DNA from: Fimbriimonas sp.
Lineage (GTDB): Bacteria > Armatimonadota > Fimbriimonadia > Fimbriimonadales > Fimbriimonadaceae
Reading direction: 5' to 3'
DNA: 64,000 nucleotides
Assembly: GCA_031292555.1 (NCBI GenBank)
Contig: JARLGV010000026.1
Coordinates: forward strand, 1 to 64,000
The notes under the pieces: model-generated
The model's database searches: none
What the model was told of the DNA's origin: nothing
The model's input: the letters and a program-made list of their open reading frames with translations, nothing else
Shown here: piece by piece, positions 54,311-62,495 of the stretch
Layout of the letters: every line of letters begins with the position of its first letter
Numbering within the stretch: position 1 is the stretch's first letter
Translations under genes and position numbers: made by a program

Positions 54311-54665
54311 CGTGTTATAAGTGTCCCACCTAACGCGTTACCCCATGGAGCGGGGAATCGATTTCGCCCAAGTCTGGTGGGCTGCAGTCCGCCGGACCGC
54401 ATGAGTAGCCGCCGGAGGATGATTGGCCAGCCACGTAGTAGGAAGCCCCACAAGCGGAGAGGCCCCGCAACACAACGAGGTTTGGTCCCAAGATGTGCAT
54501 GGTGGACGGGTGGCCAACGCCTTCACCGGGCTTTCACGTAAGCAACAAAGTGTTTAGCGCAATGACAGCACGCTTGGTCGGAGAGGCGTGTGGCGGGCTG
54601 AAGCGCTCAGATTTGGGCGGAATGAATTCCGTGCTCCTTGGAGGGACGTCGGATAAGATGGACTG
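54311..54665 (+). other. Gene-free, hairpin-rich stretch
   Basis: No credible gene. Contains TATAAG (54316-54321), a perfect palindrome TAACGCGTTA (54331-54340), hairpin CCCC/GGGG (54341-54355), GTCC/GGAC around 54387-54397 and GCGG/CCGC (54454-54468). It may continue the candidate RNA or be the long leader of the metallopeptidase gene at 54666. Frames in both strands are short and have the uneven composition of non-coding sequence. Confidence 0.4.
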
Positions 54666-55454
54666 ATGAATCCGATCGTCTTTGTCGCCGTTTCGCTGGC
54701 GCTTGCTTCCGGTCCGGATCACAGGACCACCTTGCCGCACGAACCGATCGTCGCACCTCCGCATTCGCTGAGTTTCGATGGTTTCTACAAGAAATGCGCC
54801 TATTTCCGAGGCTTGGCGATCATCGGCTCGGACAAGGTGGACGACAAGGCGTTCCACAAGATCATCGACGCGTTCTCCAAGATGTTGGCGAAGGTTCCGG
54901 TGTCAACCACCGACAAACTGATCGAGGCGGGAAGTCACTACTCGATCATCGCAGCAACCGAAGGGCAAACCGATCTCCCGGAGTATTGGGATCTCAAGAA
55001 CGACCCGAAGACCGACTGGAACAAGCGGGCCCGCGGACTTGGGGGCCTCGTCACAAGCGGCGGGGAAGAGAACATACTCGAGTTTCCAACCGATCGCTAT
55101 AAAGGGGAGTGCATCTACATTCACGAGTTTGCCCACACCCTCTCGAACTACGCATTCGTGAAGTCAGATCCTCACTTCGACGCCGATTGGACCGCTGTTT
55201 ATAGGCAGGCAATGGCGGAGGGGCTCTGGAAGAACACCTACAGCGCCACGAACCGCGACGAGTATTGGGCAGAGGGAGTGCAGATGTACTTCGATTGTGC
55301 GCGCCGCGCCACTCCGGCTAATGGTGTGCACAACGAGGTAGGGAACCGAGTCGAACTTGAGAAATACGATCCTCGCCTGTATGCGCTGATCGACCGAGAG
55401 TTTGGCCACAACCCTTGGCGGTACGAAGGCTCGTATAGCACGACCGGCAAATAG
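54666..55454 (+). CDS. Exported HEXXH zinc metallopeptidase-like protein
   Basis: A 262-residue protein with a signal-like start (MNPIVFVAVSLALASG). The zinc site is HEFAH at 153-157, and E203 in DEYWAEGVQ about 46 residues later suits the third ligand of a gluzincin such as anthrax-lethal-factor-like or secreted plant-style peptidases. The substrate is unknown. First of three exported hydrolase-fold genes in a row. Confidence 0.8.
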   Translation: MNPIVFVAVSLALASGPDHRTTLPHEPIVAPPHSLSFDGFYKKCAYFRGLAIIGSDKVDDKAFHKIIDAFSKMLAKVPVSTTDKLIEAGSHYSIIAATEGQTDLPEYWDLKNDPKTDWNKRARGLGGLVTSGGEENILEFPTDRYKGECIYIHEFAHTLSNYAFVKSDPHFDADWTAVYRQAMAEGLWKNTYSATNRDEYWAEGVQMYFDCARRATPANGVHNEVGNRVELEKYDPRLYALIDREFGHNPWRYEGSYSTTGK

Positions 55455-55478
55455 GGAGTCGGACCGCCCCACTCTTCC

Positions 55479-56555
55479 ATGCCCGTGTATTTGCCTGGGA
55501 GTAAGCAGATATACTTCTGCATTATGTTTGCTGCGCTAGCCGTTGCATGGATCATGGGAGTTAGGGTGGCCTCAGGCGACGCGTACCATGTTGAACGCGA
55601 TCTGGCGCAGCGGGTCAAGGGCGTCCTGGCAAAGACCATTACGGTTTCCGACGCCTCAAGCGGCTTCCTAAAGGTCCTGGCGTTCGTCCCTCCAAACACG
55701 GAGACGCAGAGAGTTGTGTCCTATCGGGTTCGCTGCCGTGAGTTCCCGAATGCCGAGACGTTCGATGCCGGGGACAAGATCGCCAAAGACAAGTCCTACA
55801 CAGGCGTCCGCGTGCCCTTGAGCTCGGCAACTCTCGGGACTCCGATGCACTTCGATGTCACCTATGTCGTTGATCTGTACAAAACGGCACTTCGCTCCGG
55901 CCCAACCGGCAGTGGTAAAAAAGCCAGTCAGCCGAGCGAGTTCGACTCACAGGCCAGCAAGACTGTCGATTTTGAGTCTTCCGCATTCAAGAAGTTCTTG
56001 GATGACCACGATCTTAAGAGGCGCCCAGATGAAAGCAACGCCTACTTCGCCTACCGTGCGTTCCACATCCTGAGCACTGACCTAGCCGCACGAGTCGACA
56101 CCAAGGCGCCAGGAGTGGATCCTTCAAACTGGCAGGCATCTTTCCTGAGCCAGCGATCGTGCCGGAACGGAGGATGCGGATTCTGCTCGATTCAGCTTGT
56201 CGGCATCCTGCGCGCAAACGGAATTCCCGCGCGTCTCTTGGTGGGAAGGTGGGCGCTCAACACAGAAGGTGACTATGGGCAGTTTCACGTTCGGACCGAT
56301 TTCTTCGACCCCTCCATCGGTTGGATCCCCGTCGACCCGACATTCGGCATGATGGCAGTCCAGCACGGCGACAATCCGGATGTGAATTTTGGCGGAACCG
56401 ATGGCAACTTCATTACTTTCCATCTGAATTCCGAGGTCTCACCGGAAGGCTGCAACTTCTATATGCCGATTCATCAATTCGAAGTGGTTGCGTACGACGG
56501 CACAGAGCGTTGCACGCCGCAGATCACCGAGACGTGGACGGTGACCAAGCAATAG
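55479..56555 (+). CDS. Exported transglutaminase-like superfamily protein
   Basis: About 358 residues with an N-terminal signal or anchor (IMFAALAVAWIMGVRVASG). The cysteine-protease-like transglutaminase core has the triad in order: cysteine in GGCGFCSIQLVGILRANGIPAR (near 232), histidine in GQFHVRTDFF (near 269) and aspartate in WIPVDPTFG (near 287). Such domains act as peptidases or cross-linkers. It starts 25 bases after the metallopeptidase; a second ATG at 55524 is possible. Confidence 0.85.
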   Translation: MPVYLPGSKQIYFCIMFAALAVAWIMGVRVASGDAYHVERDLAQRVKGVLAKTITVSDASSGFLKVLAFVPPNTETQRVVSYRVRCREFPNAETFDAGDKIAKDKSYTGVRVPLSSATLGTPMHFDVTYVVDLYKTALRSGPTGSGKKASQPSEFDSQASKTVDFESSAFKKFLDDHDLKRRPDESNAYFAYRAFHILSTDLAARVDTKAPGVDPSNWQASFLSQRSCRNGGCGFCSIQLVGILRANGIPARLLVGRWALNTEGDYGQFHVRTDFFDPSIGWIPVDPTFGMMAVQHGDNPDVNFGGTDGNFITFHLNSEVSPEGCNFYMPIHQFEVVAYDGTERCTPQITETWTVTKQ

Positions 56556-56600
56556 GTGAGGATAGGTGCAGACGGGCACTCGGAAGGCGTATAACTGAAT

Positions 56601-58001
56601 GTGCTGAAGTCGGGCCAAACTCGACAGCGACGACTAGAAATGACCACTAACGCGGCCTTGGGGCCCGAAACGACGATCTGCCGAACCTCCACTTGGGCGC
56701 GCATTCTGACCTGTGTAACGATCGCCATCGTCTGGGGCCATTCGGGTGGTTATACCGGCGATCAACACAGCATCGGTTCCAACTACTGGAAGGCATATCG
56801 CACGAGCCGCCCACTGCTGGCCGAAGCAGCTTCGAGTGGCCAAAAGCCTCCGGCTAGTGCAGACCTTCGGTCGAACTTCGACCGATTTGGCATGGACGTA
56901 TGCAGTCAGGATGGTCCTTGGTGCTGGGCATACACTACATTGGGTGTGCTCGAATATGAAGCGGCGGCTCGCCTGGGCCAACGCGGCAACCTCTCCGCGG
57001 GATACCTGGCATGGGCGGCGCAGGCAACGGATCGGCAAGGATCCGGAGGATCGAACTTCGGGCGTGCCGACCGGGCACTCGAAAGCTTCGGCGCCGTGCC
57101 CTTCAAAGTCGGCGGCGATCCACCCTCTGGCGGGAGTCTAGCGAATCCTCCCACTCGTGCGATCGCGATCGGACAGCTGTTTGGAGGTATCGAATTTCAT
57201 TGGATTCGCTTCTGGAATCGCGGCCCCCTCACGGAGAAGCAGATGCTGGATATCAAGCTTGAAATCGCGGGCGGGCACCCGGTGGCGGTTGGCATGTTGT
57301 GGCCCAACCGAACTGAGTTCATGCCGGGATCGACCCTCCTGAAGCTGCCAGAGCCAGGTGACGTCTCGGATGGCCATTGTGTGGTCTTGGTCGGGTACAG
57401 GGACGATACGGCGTTTCCTGGTGGGGGTGCGTTCCTCTTTCGAAACTCGTGGGGTAAGTCATGGGGCGACAACGGGTATGCATGGATGCCGTATCGCCTG
57501 CTCAGCGAATGTATCAACGACGCTTACGCGATATCCGATGTCAGTGCGGAATCGCCGGCGCCTCTCAATGAGAGCGAGTCAGCCTTCGCGGAAGATCTTG
57601 AGCTTGGATCGGTCAAAAATGGAACGCTCGAAAGGCAGGATATGTCACCGTTCGGCGCGGCATGGGGAGGGCGCCGACAACTCTACTTCCAAGCCCGCGA
57701 GAAAGGGGCATCGTTCGTCGTGAATACGACGGTTCGGAAGAGCGGGAGATATCGAGTTCGGATCGCCATTACCCGAGCCGAGAACTACGGACGATTCAGC
57801 GTCGTCCTCCCCGACGGCTCCAAATCGTCGATCATCCATGGAGAGGGTCCCGGCGTCAGCCTTTCTCAGCCGATCGACCTGGGAGTCCATGATCTCTCCA
57901 AAGGAACGCATCCCATTCGTTTCGTGGTTGAAGGTGCTTCGGTTGCGGGGAATGGCATGGGACTCGGCCTGCATTGCATCGAACTCTCCGCCATCCCGTA
58001 G
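56601..58001 (+). CDS. Exported papain-family (C1) peptidase with C-terminal beta domain
   Basis: A 466-residue protein: N-terminal membrane or signal segment (about 33-48), C1 core with oxyanion Q103 and nucleophile C108 in QDGPWCWA, H259 in SDGHCVVLVGY and N282 in FRNSWGKSWG, then a jelly-roll-like C-terminal domain (about 345-466; GRYRVRIAITRAENYGRF) of the sort that binds carbohydrate. No pro-region of the usual length is evident. The start could also be ATG 56640. Confidence 0.88.
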   Translation: MLKSGQTRQRRLEMTTNAALGPETTICRTSTWARILTCVTIAIVWGHSGGYTGDQHSIGSNYWKAYRTSRPLLAEAASSGQKPPASADLRSNFDRFGMDVCSQDGPWCWAYTTLGVLEYEAAARLGQRGNLSAGYLAWAAQATDRQGSGGSNFGRADRALESFGAVPFKVGGDPPSGGSLANPPTRAIAIGQLFGGIEFHWIRFWNRGPLTEKQMLDIKLEIAGGHPVAVGMLWPNRTEFMPGSTLLKLPEPGDVSDGHCVVLVGYRDDTAFPGGGAFLFRNSWGKSWGDNGYAWMPYRLLSECINDAYAISDVSAESPAPLNESESAFAEDLELGSVKNGTLERQDMSPFGAAWGGRRQLYFQAREKGASFVVNTTVRKSGRYRVRIAITRAENYGRFSVVLPDGSKSSIIHGEGPGVSLSQPIDLGVHDLSKGTHPIRFVVEGASVAGNGMGLGLHCIELSAIP

Positions 58002-58002
58002 G

Positions 58003-58365
58003 TTCACTTCGAACTGTCCAGATTCGATAGCCCTGGGCCCCGGACCTATACCAGTTTGCGTTCACGTCGGAGTTGCTCATACTGGCGCCGAAACGGATGG
58101 GACCCATGCGGGTCATCACCGAGTAGGTCGCATAGGGGATTCGCCCTTGAGGCAAGACCATCTCGTGGGAGTTGAAGCTCATCGGTACGATGTCGTGGAT
58201 CTAGCAATCCACTCGCTGCCGGCCAAGTTTGTCGCGCCAGCGGATATGCTCGCCGTCTATCTCGATTCGATCGTTCGCGAACGCCAAGATGCAGTAGGCC
58301 AACACGATTCCAGTGCCGACGATCCGCTCGCCCTGCCTTACCTGAACCTCCATGACTTCGCCCAT
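58003..58365 (-). pseudogene. Small PH-like membrane-protein gene broken by in-frame TAG
   Basis: From ATG 58365 the minus strand reads an N-terminal helix (IVGTGIVLAYCILAFA) and DRIEIDGEHIRWRDKLGRQRV, then TAG at 58201-58203, and the same frame goes on IHDIVPMSFNSHEM, GRIPYATYSVMTRMG and IRFGASMSNSD without a shift. Both halves look like one bacterial PH-type domain. The frame downstream runs into the papain-family gene on the opposite strand, so the true C-terminus is uncertain. Together with the ATPase at the left edge it is a second gene stopped by TAG. Confidence 0.55.
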
Positions 58366-58472
58366 CGACGATCAGTATTGGGGGAGACCGATCGGTACGA
58401 CACGAGGCGCCGGTTCTGCCTCGAACCTTGTCACCCTCGAGCCAGGCGAAGAGGCGAAGAGGCAAGGGTGTC

Positions 58473-58570
58473 GGAGTAGTGGAGAGACCGCCAAGGCAAC
58501 ACGTTAACTGGACTGAGCCGGCATTGCTCCGTCACTCCGTTTCTCCACTACTCCATCACTCCACTACTCC
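58473..58570. repeat. 13-base inverted repeat with CTCC-rich direct repeats
   Basis: GGAGTAGTGGAGA (58473-58485) is exactly inverted as TCTCCACTACTCC (58542-58554), and CCACTACTCC is repeated again at 58561-58570. It lies between converging genes, where it could act as a bidirectional terminator or be a small repeat element. The rest of 58366-58597 holds nothing else recognisable. Confidence 0.5.
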
Positions 58571-58597
58571 GGGACCCACGCCCCGCTCCCCGCGACC

Positions 58598-61147
58598 CTA
58601 GAACCCAATCACTTCTGGCGAGCCGACGATCGCTTTAACCTCACAGGGCACGATTGTCTCGACGCCGTTCCTTGTCAGGCGGAGGGACTCGACGGCCAAT
58701 TCGCCTTCGACCATCTTGATGGTCAGGCTCGACGGACCCAACTCAATCGTGCCGAAGCCGGTTGCGGTGGAGAAGAAGGAAACGAACAGGCTCGATTCCA
58801 CCTTCGGGCCGAACCAGAGGGTCTTCGAGGCGGCGGAGTACCGGAAGCCGGACACCGCGCCGAGCAACGCGTAGCTGGCCATCGCTCTCGCGTAGTAGTT
58901 GCCGCACTCGTATTCGTTGAACGGATTGCGGACGTGGCCGTCATAGCGGCTGCGAACCGCATCGACGACCTTCAAACCCTCCTCGACCAAGCCCAACTCG
59001 ATCATGTGCGACGCGACCTGGTACTCGATTCCCGTCCAGACCTCGTCCGAGTACACGAACGGAAGCGTCGGCTTCCCGCCTTTAGGCCAGGAGCAGAGCA
59101 GGAGTCCCGCCTCGTGGCCGAGGGCATAGCCTGGGCGCTGCAGGCAGGCGTGATCGAACAGATCCTCCTTGAAGTTGTACTTGAAGACCGAGCGCAGATG
59201 AGCCCTCACGTTCTCCATGTCAAGCGGCGTCTCGACGCCGTAGATCTTCGTCATCCAGGCTCCAATGACGCCGTCCGAGATGCAACCGATCCCGTATTGA
59301 TATTTCGGACCTTCCGCTTTGAGGAGAGCGGACATCTCGTCGATGCTCCCGTCGGTCGGCAATTTTGCCAACATGTCGGCAAACGAGGTGTCTCGCAGCC
59401 CTTCCCACTGGACGCGCTGCTCGTAGTACTCGCCGTTGAACAGCTCGCCGTCGAGATACCGGGCCGATCGCTCGGCGATCTCCGAATAGAAGGCCGCATC
59501 CTCCTTGAAGCCGAGCTCTGTCGCCATCTCCGCCAGCGCACAGAGTGCGCCGAGGTAGATCGACGAGCACATCCCGTCCGGACCCCAGAACTCGATGTCG
59601 TAGGTGTTATGGTGCGGCTCGAAGAGCGCGCCCTTTCGCTTGGGGTCCCAGGTGACGATCGCGTAGTCCAAGGCACGCTTGGCGCTGGGGAACATCTGGG
59701 CAAGCCACTCTCGGTCGCCGCTGATCTGCCATTCGCGATGCACTTTGAGGATGCCGCCGAACTGGCCGTCCGAAGCGGCGTGAAAGTCGTGGCTCGTTGG
59801 GCCGTCCGGAATCGCCGATCGGAAGTTGACGTGTCCCCGGTCGTCCATCGAACAGAGATACTCCTGCTCCCGCAGCGTGCGCTCCAGAGAAGGGAACAGG
59901 TGAGGGATGCTCTGCGCGTAGTTCCACACGTGGGTACACGAGCCGTGGCAGCAGCCGGCATGACAGAAGCAGCCTTCCCAGCACCAAAGGCGACCGTTGG
60001 ATTGCCGAAGAACCGTCGGCGACTTCACGATGGCGAGGTTCGAAACGATCGCGTCTTGCACCGATGCGGGGAATGTCGAGGCAAAGAGCGCGGCCTGAAA
60101 GGCGCGCGTGCGCCGGTAGAGCTCATCCAGGTTGGCGAGAACGTAGGTGGCGACATCTCCGGCGTCAGACCACAGCGAGCTGTAGTACGGGTGCCAGATC
60201 TGATCTTTGTTGTCTCCGGTTCCGGCGATCGCGATGTCGCAATTGGGGAAGTACCAAGCAAGCACGATCGGAATCGTTACGGTCTCGCCCGGATTCAGAG
60301 ACAGGGAAACCATCACCGACCCGCCGTTCTGGCCCTCTAGCCCCTTTTCGCTGAGCGATCCATCGTTTGGCGCAAAGGCGCCGGTGGAAACCTCTCTCCA
60401 AAGGGCGGAGATGGAATCGAACCAACCGCCCCGGAACCACATCCCCTTGAGGACCGGGTTGGGGGCGGCGGTGACAAGGGCGGTGCTCCCGAATCGGGAG
60501 GAAGCTTCGTCCTCGGTATTCGAGAAACTAACGCCGTGGCCGGGAACCAGGCGATTTCGAGTGCCGCGATCGCCCTCCTTGCCTCGTGCCAGATGCGATA
60601 CGTGATAGGAGAAATCGAACTCGACCGCTTTGCCGGTCGGGTTGGAAAACGTGTAGTTGAGGATTGCGCACGGGATGCCGGAGTTCTTGTCGTCAAGCGG
60701 CACGAATGGGCTCCATCCCTCCACCTGCACCGTTAGCGGCACCTCGTCGTCGGCCAGAGTCACGATGCCGAATGGGTATTGGGAAGCGAACTCGCACGAT
60801 TCGAAGCGCGGCAGACCCTCGTGTCCGCCCTTCCGATAGCCTTGCCCCTGAATGCCTTGATCGTAGATCTTCTCCGGCGGCAGAGGGCCTTCGACCAGCT
60901 TGGTCACCGAGTCTTCTCCCTTTATGTGGAGCAGGGCAAATGCCGCCTCCGTTCCATGGTGGCTATCGGGGATCGCCGTTGTTGCCGGGCTTCCCCAGAT
61001 CGAGTAGTCCTGGATCCCGCCCGAGCCGGTTAGGCATAGGCAGCCAGCCCCGACACCACCCATCGGCATCGAAATCTGCAGGAGGTCGGGTCCGGTGAAT
61101 TTTCGGGGCCATGATGGCGAGGGTTTGGGTGTAGGTTCAGGTGCCAT
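58598..61147 (-). CDS. GH116 family glycoside hydrolase (glucosylceramidase/beta-glucosidase type)
   Basis: About 849 residues. N-terminal beta domain opens with LLQISMPMGGVGAGCLCL; the (alpha/alpha)6 barrel contains GSCTHVWNYAQSIPHLFPSLER. The nucleophile glutamate is expected in TYDIEFWGPDG and the acid/base aspartate in CISDGVIGAWM. GH116 enzymes cleave beta-glucosides or xylosides. ATG 61147 is chosen (MAPEPTPKP); the frame runs to 61192. No signal peptide, so it is probably cytoplasmic. Divergent from the oxidoreductase at 61323. Confidence 0.93.
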   Translation of the reverse strand: MAPEPTPKPSPSWPRKFTGPDLLQISMPMGGVGAGCLCLTGSGGIQDYSIWGSPATTAIPDSHHGTEAAFALLHIKGEDSVTKLVEGPLPPEKIYDQGIQGQGYRKGGHEGLPRFESCEFASQYPFGIVTLADDEVPLTVQVEGWSPFVPLDDKNSGIPCAILNYTFSNPTGKAVEFDFSYHVSHLARGKEGDRGTRNRLVPGHGVSFSNTEDEASSRFGSTALVTAAPNPVLKGMWFRGGWFDSISALWREVSTGAFAPNDGSLSEKGLEGQNGGSVMVSLSLNPGETVTIPIVLAWYFPNCDIAIAGTGDNKDQIWHPYYSSLWSDAGDVATYVLANLDELYRRTRAFQAALFASTFPASVQDAIVSNLAIVKSPTVLRQSNGRLWCWEGCFCHAGCCHGSCTHVWNYAQSIPHLFPSLERTLREQEYLCSMDDRGHVNFRSAIPDGPTSHDFHAASDGQFGGILKVHREWQISGDREWLAQMFPSAKRALDYAIVTWDPKRKGALFEPHHNTYDIEFWGPDGMCSSIYLGALCALAEMATELGFKEDAAFYSEIAERSARYLDGELFNGEYYEQRVQWEGLRDTSFADMLAKLPTDGSIDEMSALLKAEGPKYQYGIGCISDGVIGAWMTKIYGVETPLDMENVRAHLRSVFKYNFKEDLFDHACLQRPGYALGHEAGLLLCSWPKGGKPTLPFVYSDEVWTGIEYQVASHMIELGLVEEGLKVVDAVRSRYDGHVRNPFNEYECGNYYARAMASYALLGAVSGFRYSAASKTLWFGPKVESSLFVSFFSTATGFGTIELGPSSLTIKMVEGELAVESLRLTRNGVETIVPCEVKAIVGSPEVIGF

Positions 61148-61275
61148 GGTGTCGATGTGAGCATAGCCCAGCGCCGACGGGCATTGACGCAAGTGGGAGG
61201 CATGATTTTCGATAAAGCTCGGGGTGCCGGCATTCGGGCAATTGCCCTGCGGTAGAGTTTGAGACGGTCCGGATC

Positions 61276-61290
61276 GGTTAACGCGTTTTC
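61276..61290 (+). promoter_or_regulatory. Shared regulatory element, copy 1
   Basis: GGTTAACGCGTTTTC, ending 33 bases ahead of the TTG start at 61323. It matches the element at 62446 in 11 of 15 positions and has the AACGCGTT core common in LacI-family operators. It also lies 129 bases upstream of the divergent GH116 start, so it may control both. Confidence 0.4.
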
Positions 61291-61322
61291 AACCGGCGGT
61301 GGGCTCGACGAGGAGTGAGGAA

Positions 61323-62411
61323 TTGGAGCGAGTTAGGGTTGGCCTTATCGGATGCGGCGTGATTTCGGGGATCTATCTGGAGAACATGACTCGTTTCGAG
61401 GCGCTCGAAGTCGTGGCGCTCGCGGATATCGACGTCGTGCGTGCGATTCAGTCGGCGACAAAGTACGGCGTGCCGAAGGGGTGCTCCGTTGCCGAACTGC
61501 TGGCTGACCCCACGATCGAAATCGTCGTCAATCTCACGGTGCCGGTCGTCCATGCCGAGGTCAATGACGCGATCCTGAATGCCGGCAAGCACGTCTATGC
61601 GGAAAAGCCGCTCGGAATTACTAGGGACGAGGCAAGCCGCACGATAGAGTTGGCCCGTTCGAAGGGGCTTCTCGTCGGCTGCGCACCGGACACGTTCCTG
61701 GGCGCTTCCATGCAGTCGTGCCGAAAGCTGATCGACGACGGTGCGATCGGGACCCCGATCGGCGCCCACTCGTTCATGCTTGGGCATGGCCCGGAACATT
61801 GGGTGCCCCAACCCCACGCCTACTACAAGAAGGGAACCGGGCCGCTGCTCGACATGGCGCCCTACTACATCAGCGCATTCGTGAACATCCTGGGCCCGGT
61901 GCGCCGAGTGTCCGGTTCCGCGCGCATCTCTTTCCCCGAGCGGGTTATTCCGAGCGGGCCGCGCAAGGGCGAAGTGATCACCGTCGAAACGCCGACTCAC
62001 GTCGTCGGCGTGCTGGATTTCGAATGCGGCGCAGTGGTTCACCTCACGACGAGTTCGGACGTCTGGGCGAGCAAGCTTCCCGACATCGAGATCTACGGAT
62101 CGGAAGGTACGTTGATCATGCCGGACCCCAACCAGTTCTCGGGCCCGATCGAGTTTCGCGGCCGCGACGGAGCTTGGCACGCCAAGCCTCTGACCCACCG
62201 GTTCGATGCGAACAGCCGCGGGGTGGGCGTTCTCGATATGGCCTATGCGATACGGAACGGCCGGCCCCATCGGGCGTCCGGCGACCTGGCCTACCACGCG
62301 GTGGAGGTCATGGAGTCGATATTGGCCGCTTCGGAGCAGGGCCGCTCCATCGAGATCGAGAGTCGTCCCGAGCGGCCGGCCCCAATGAGCCCGACCGGAC
62401 TCATTGAATAA
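61323..62411 (+). CDS. Gfo/Idh/MocA family oxidoreductase
   Basis: About 362 residues: RVRVGLIGCGVIS is the NAD(P) loop, AEKPLGI the EKP motif near residue 98, and HAYYKKGTGPLLDMAPYYI the substrate domain with the catalytic lysine/tyrosine area. TTG 61323 is chosen as start because GAGGAG lies seven bases upstream; the frame is open to GTG 61299. Between GH116 and GH5 genes it probably oxidises a sugar released by them. Confidence 0.92.
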   Translation: MERVRVGLIGCGVISGIYLENMTRFEALEVVALADIDVVRAIQSATKYGVPKGCSVAELLADPTIEIVVNLTVPVVHAEVNDAILNAGKHVYAEKPLGITRDEASRTIELARSKGLLVGCAPDTFLGASMQSCRKLIDDGAIGTPIGAHSFMLGHGPEHWVPQPHAYYKKGTGPLLDMAPYYISAFVNILGPVRRVSGSARISFPERVIPSGPRKGEVITVETPTHVVGVLDFECGAVVHLTTSSDVWASKLPDIEIYGSEGTLIMPDPNQFSGPIEFRGRDGAWHAKPLTHRFDANSRGVGVLDMAYAIRNGRPHRASGDLAYHAVEVMESILAASEQGRSIEIESRPERPAPMSPTGLIE

Positions 62412-62445
62412 GTGAAGGCCCGGTCAGGCGCCTTGATTCTTACCA

Positions 62446-62460
62446 GGTAAACGCGTAAAC
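62446..62460 (+). promoter_or_regulatory. Shared regulatory element, copy 2
   Basis: GGTAAACGCGTAAAC, ending 35 bases ahead of the GH5 start at 62496. See copy 1. The near-identical distance to both starts argues for a functional site. Confidence 0.4.
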
Positions 62461-62495
62461 TCAAAGCGAGCTTCCGCTCAAAGCTGAGGGAGGGA

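Noticed and set aside
53691..54665. Chromosomal replication origin
   Set aside because: Only two DnaA-like boxes, no AT-rich unwinding region, and no dnaA, dnaN, gyrB or rpmH nearby.
58934..60340. A 468-codon open frame opposite the GH116 gene
   Set aside because: It lies wholly antisense to a gene with clear catalytic motifs; its composition (Arg/Val/Leu-rich, no motif) is that of a mirror frame.
61278..62297. A 339-codon open frame opposite the Gfo/Idh/MocA gene
   Set aside because: Antisense shadow of a well-supported oxidoreductase; no start signal and no recognisable domain.
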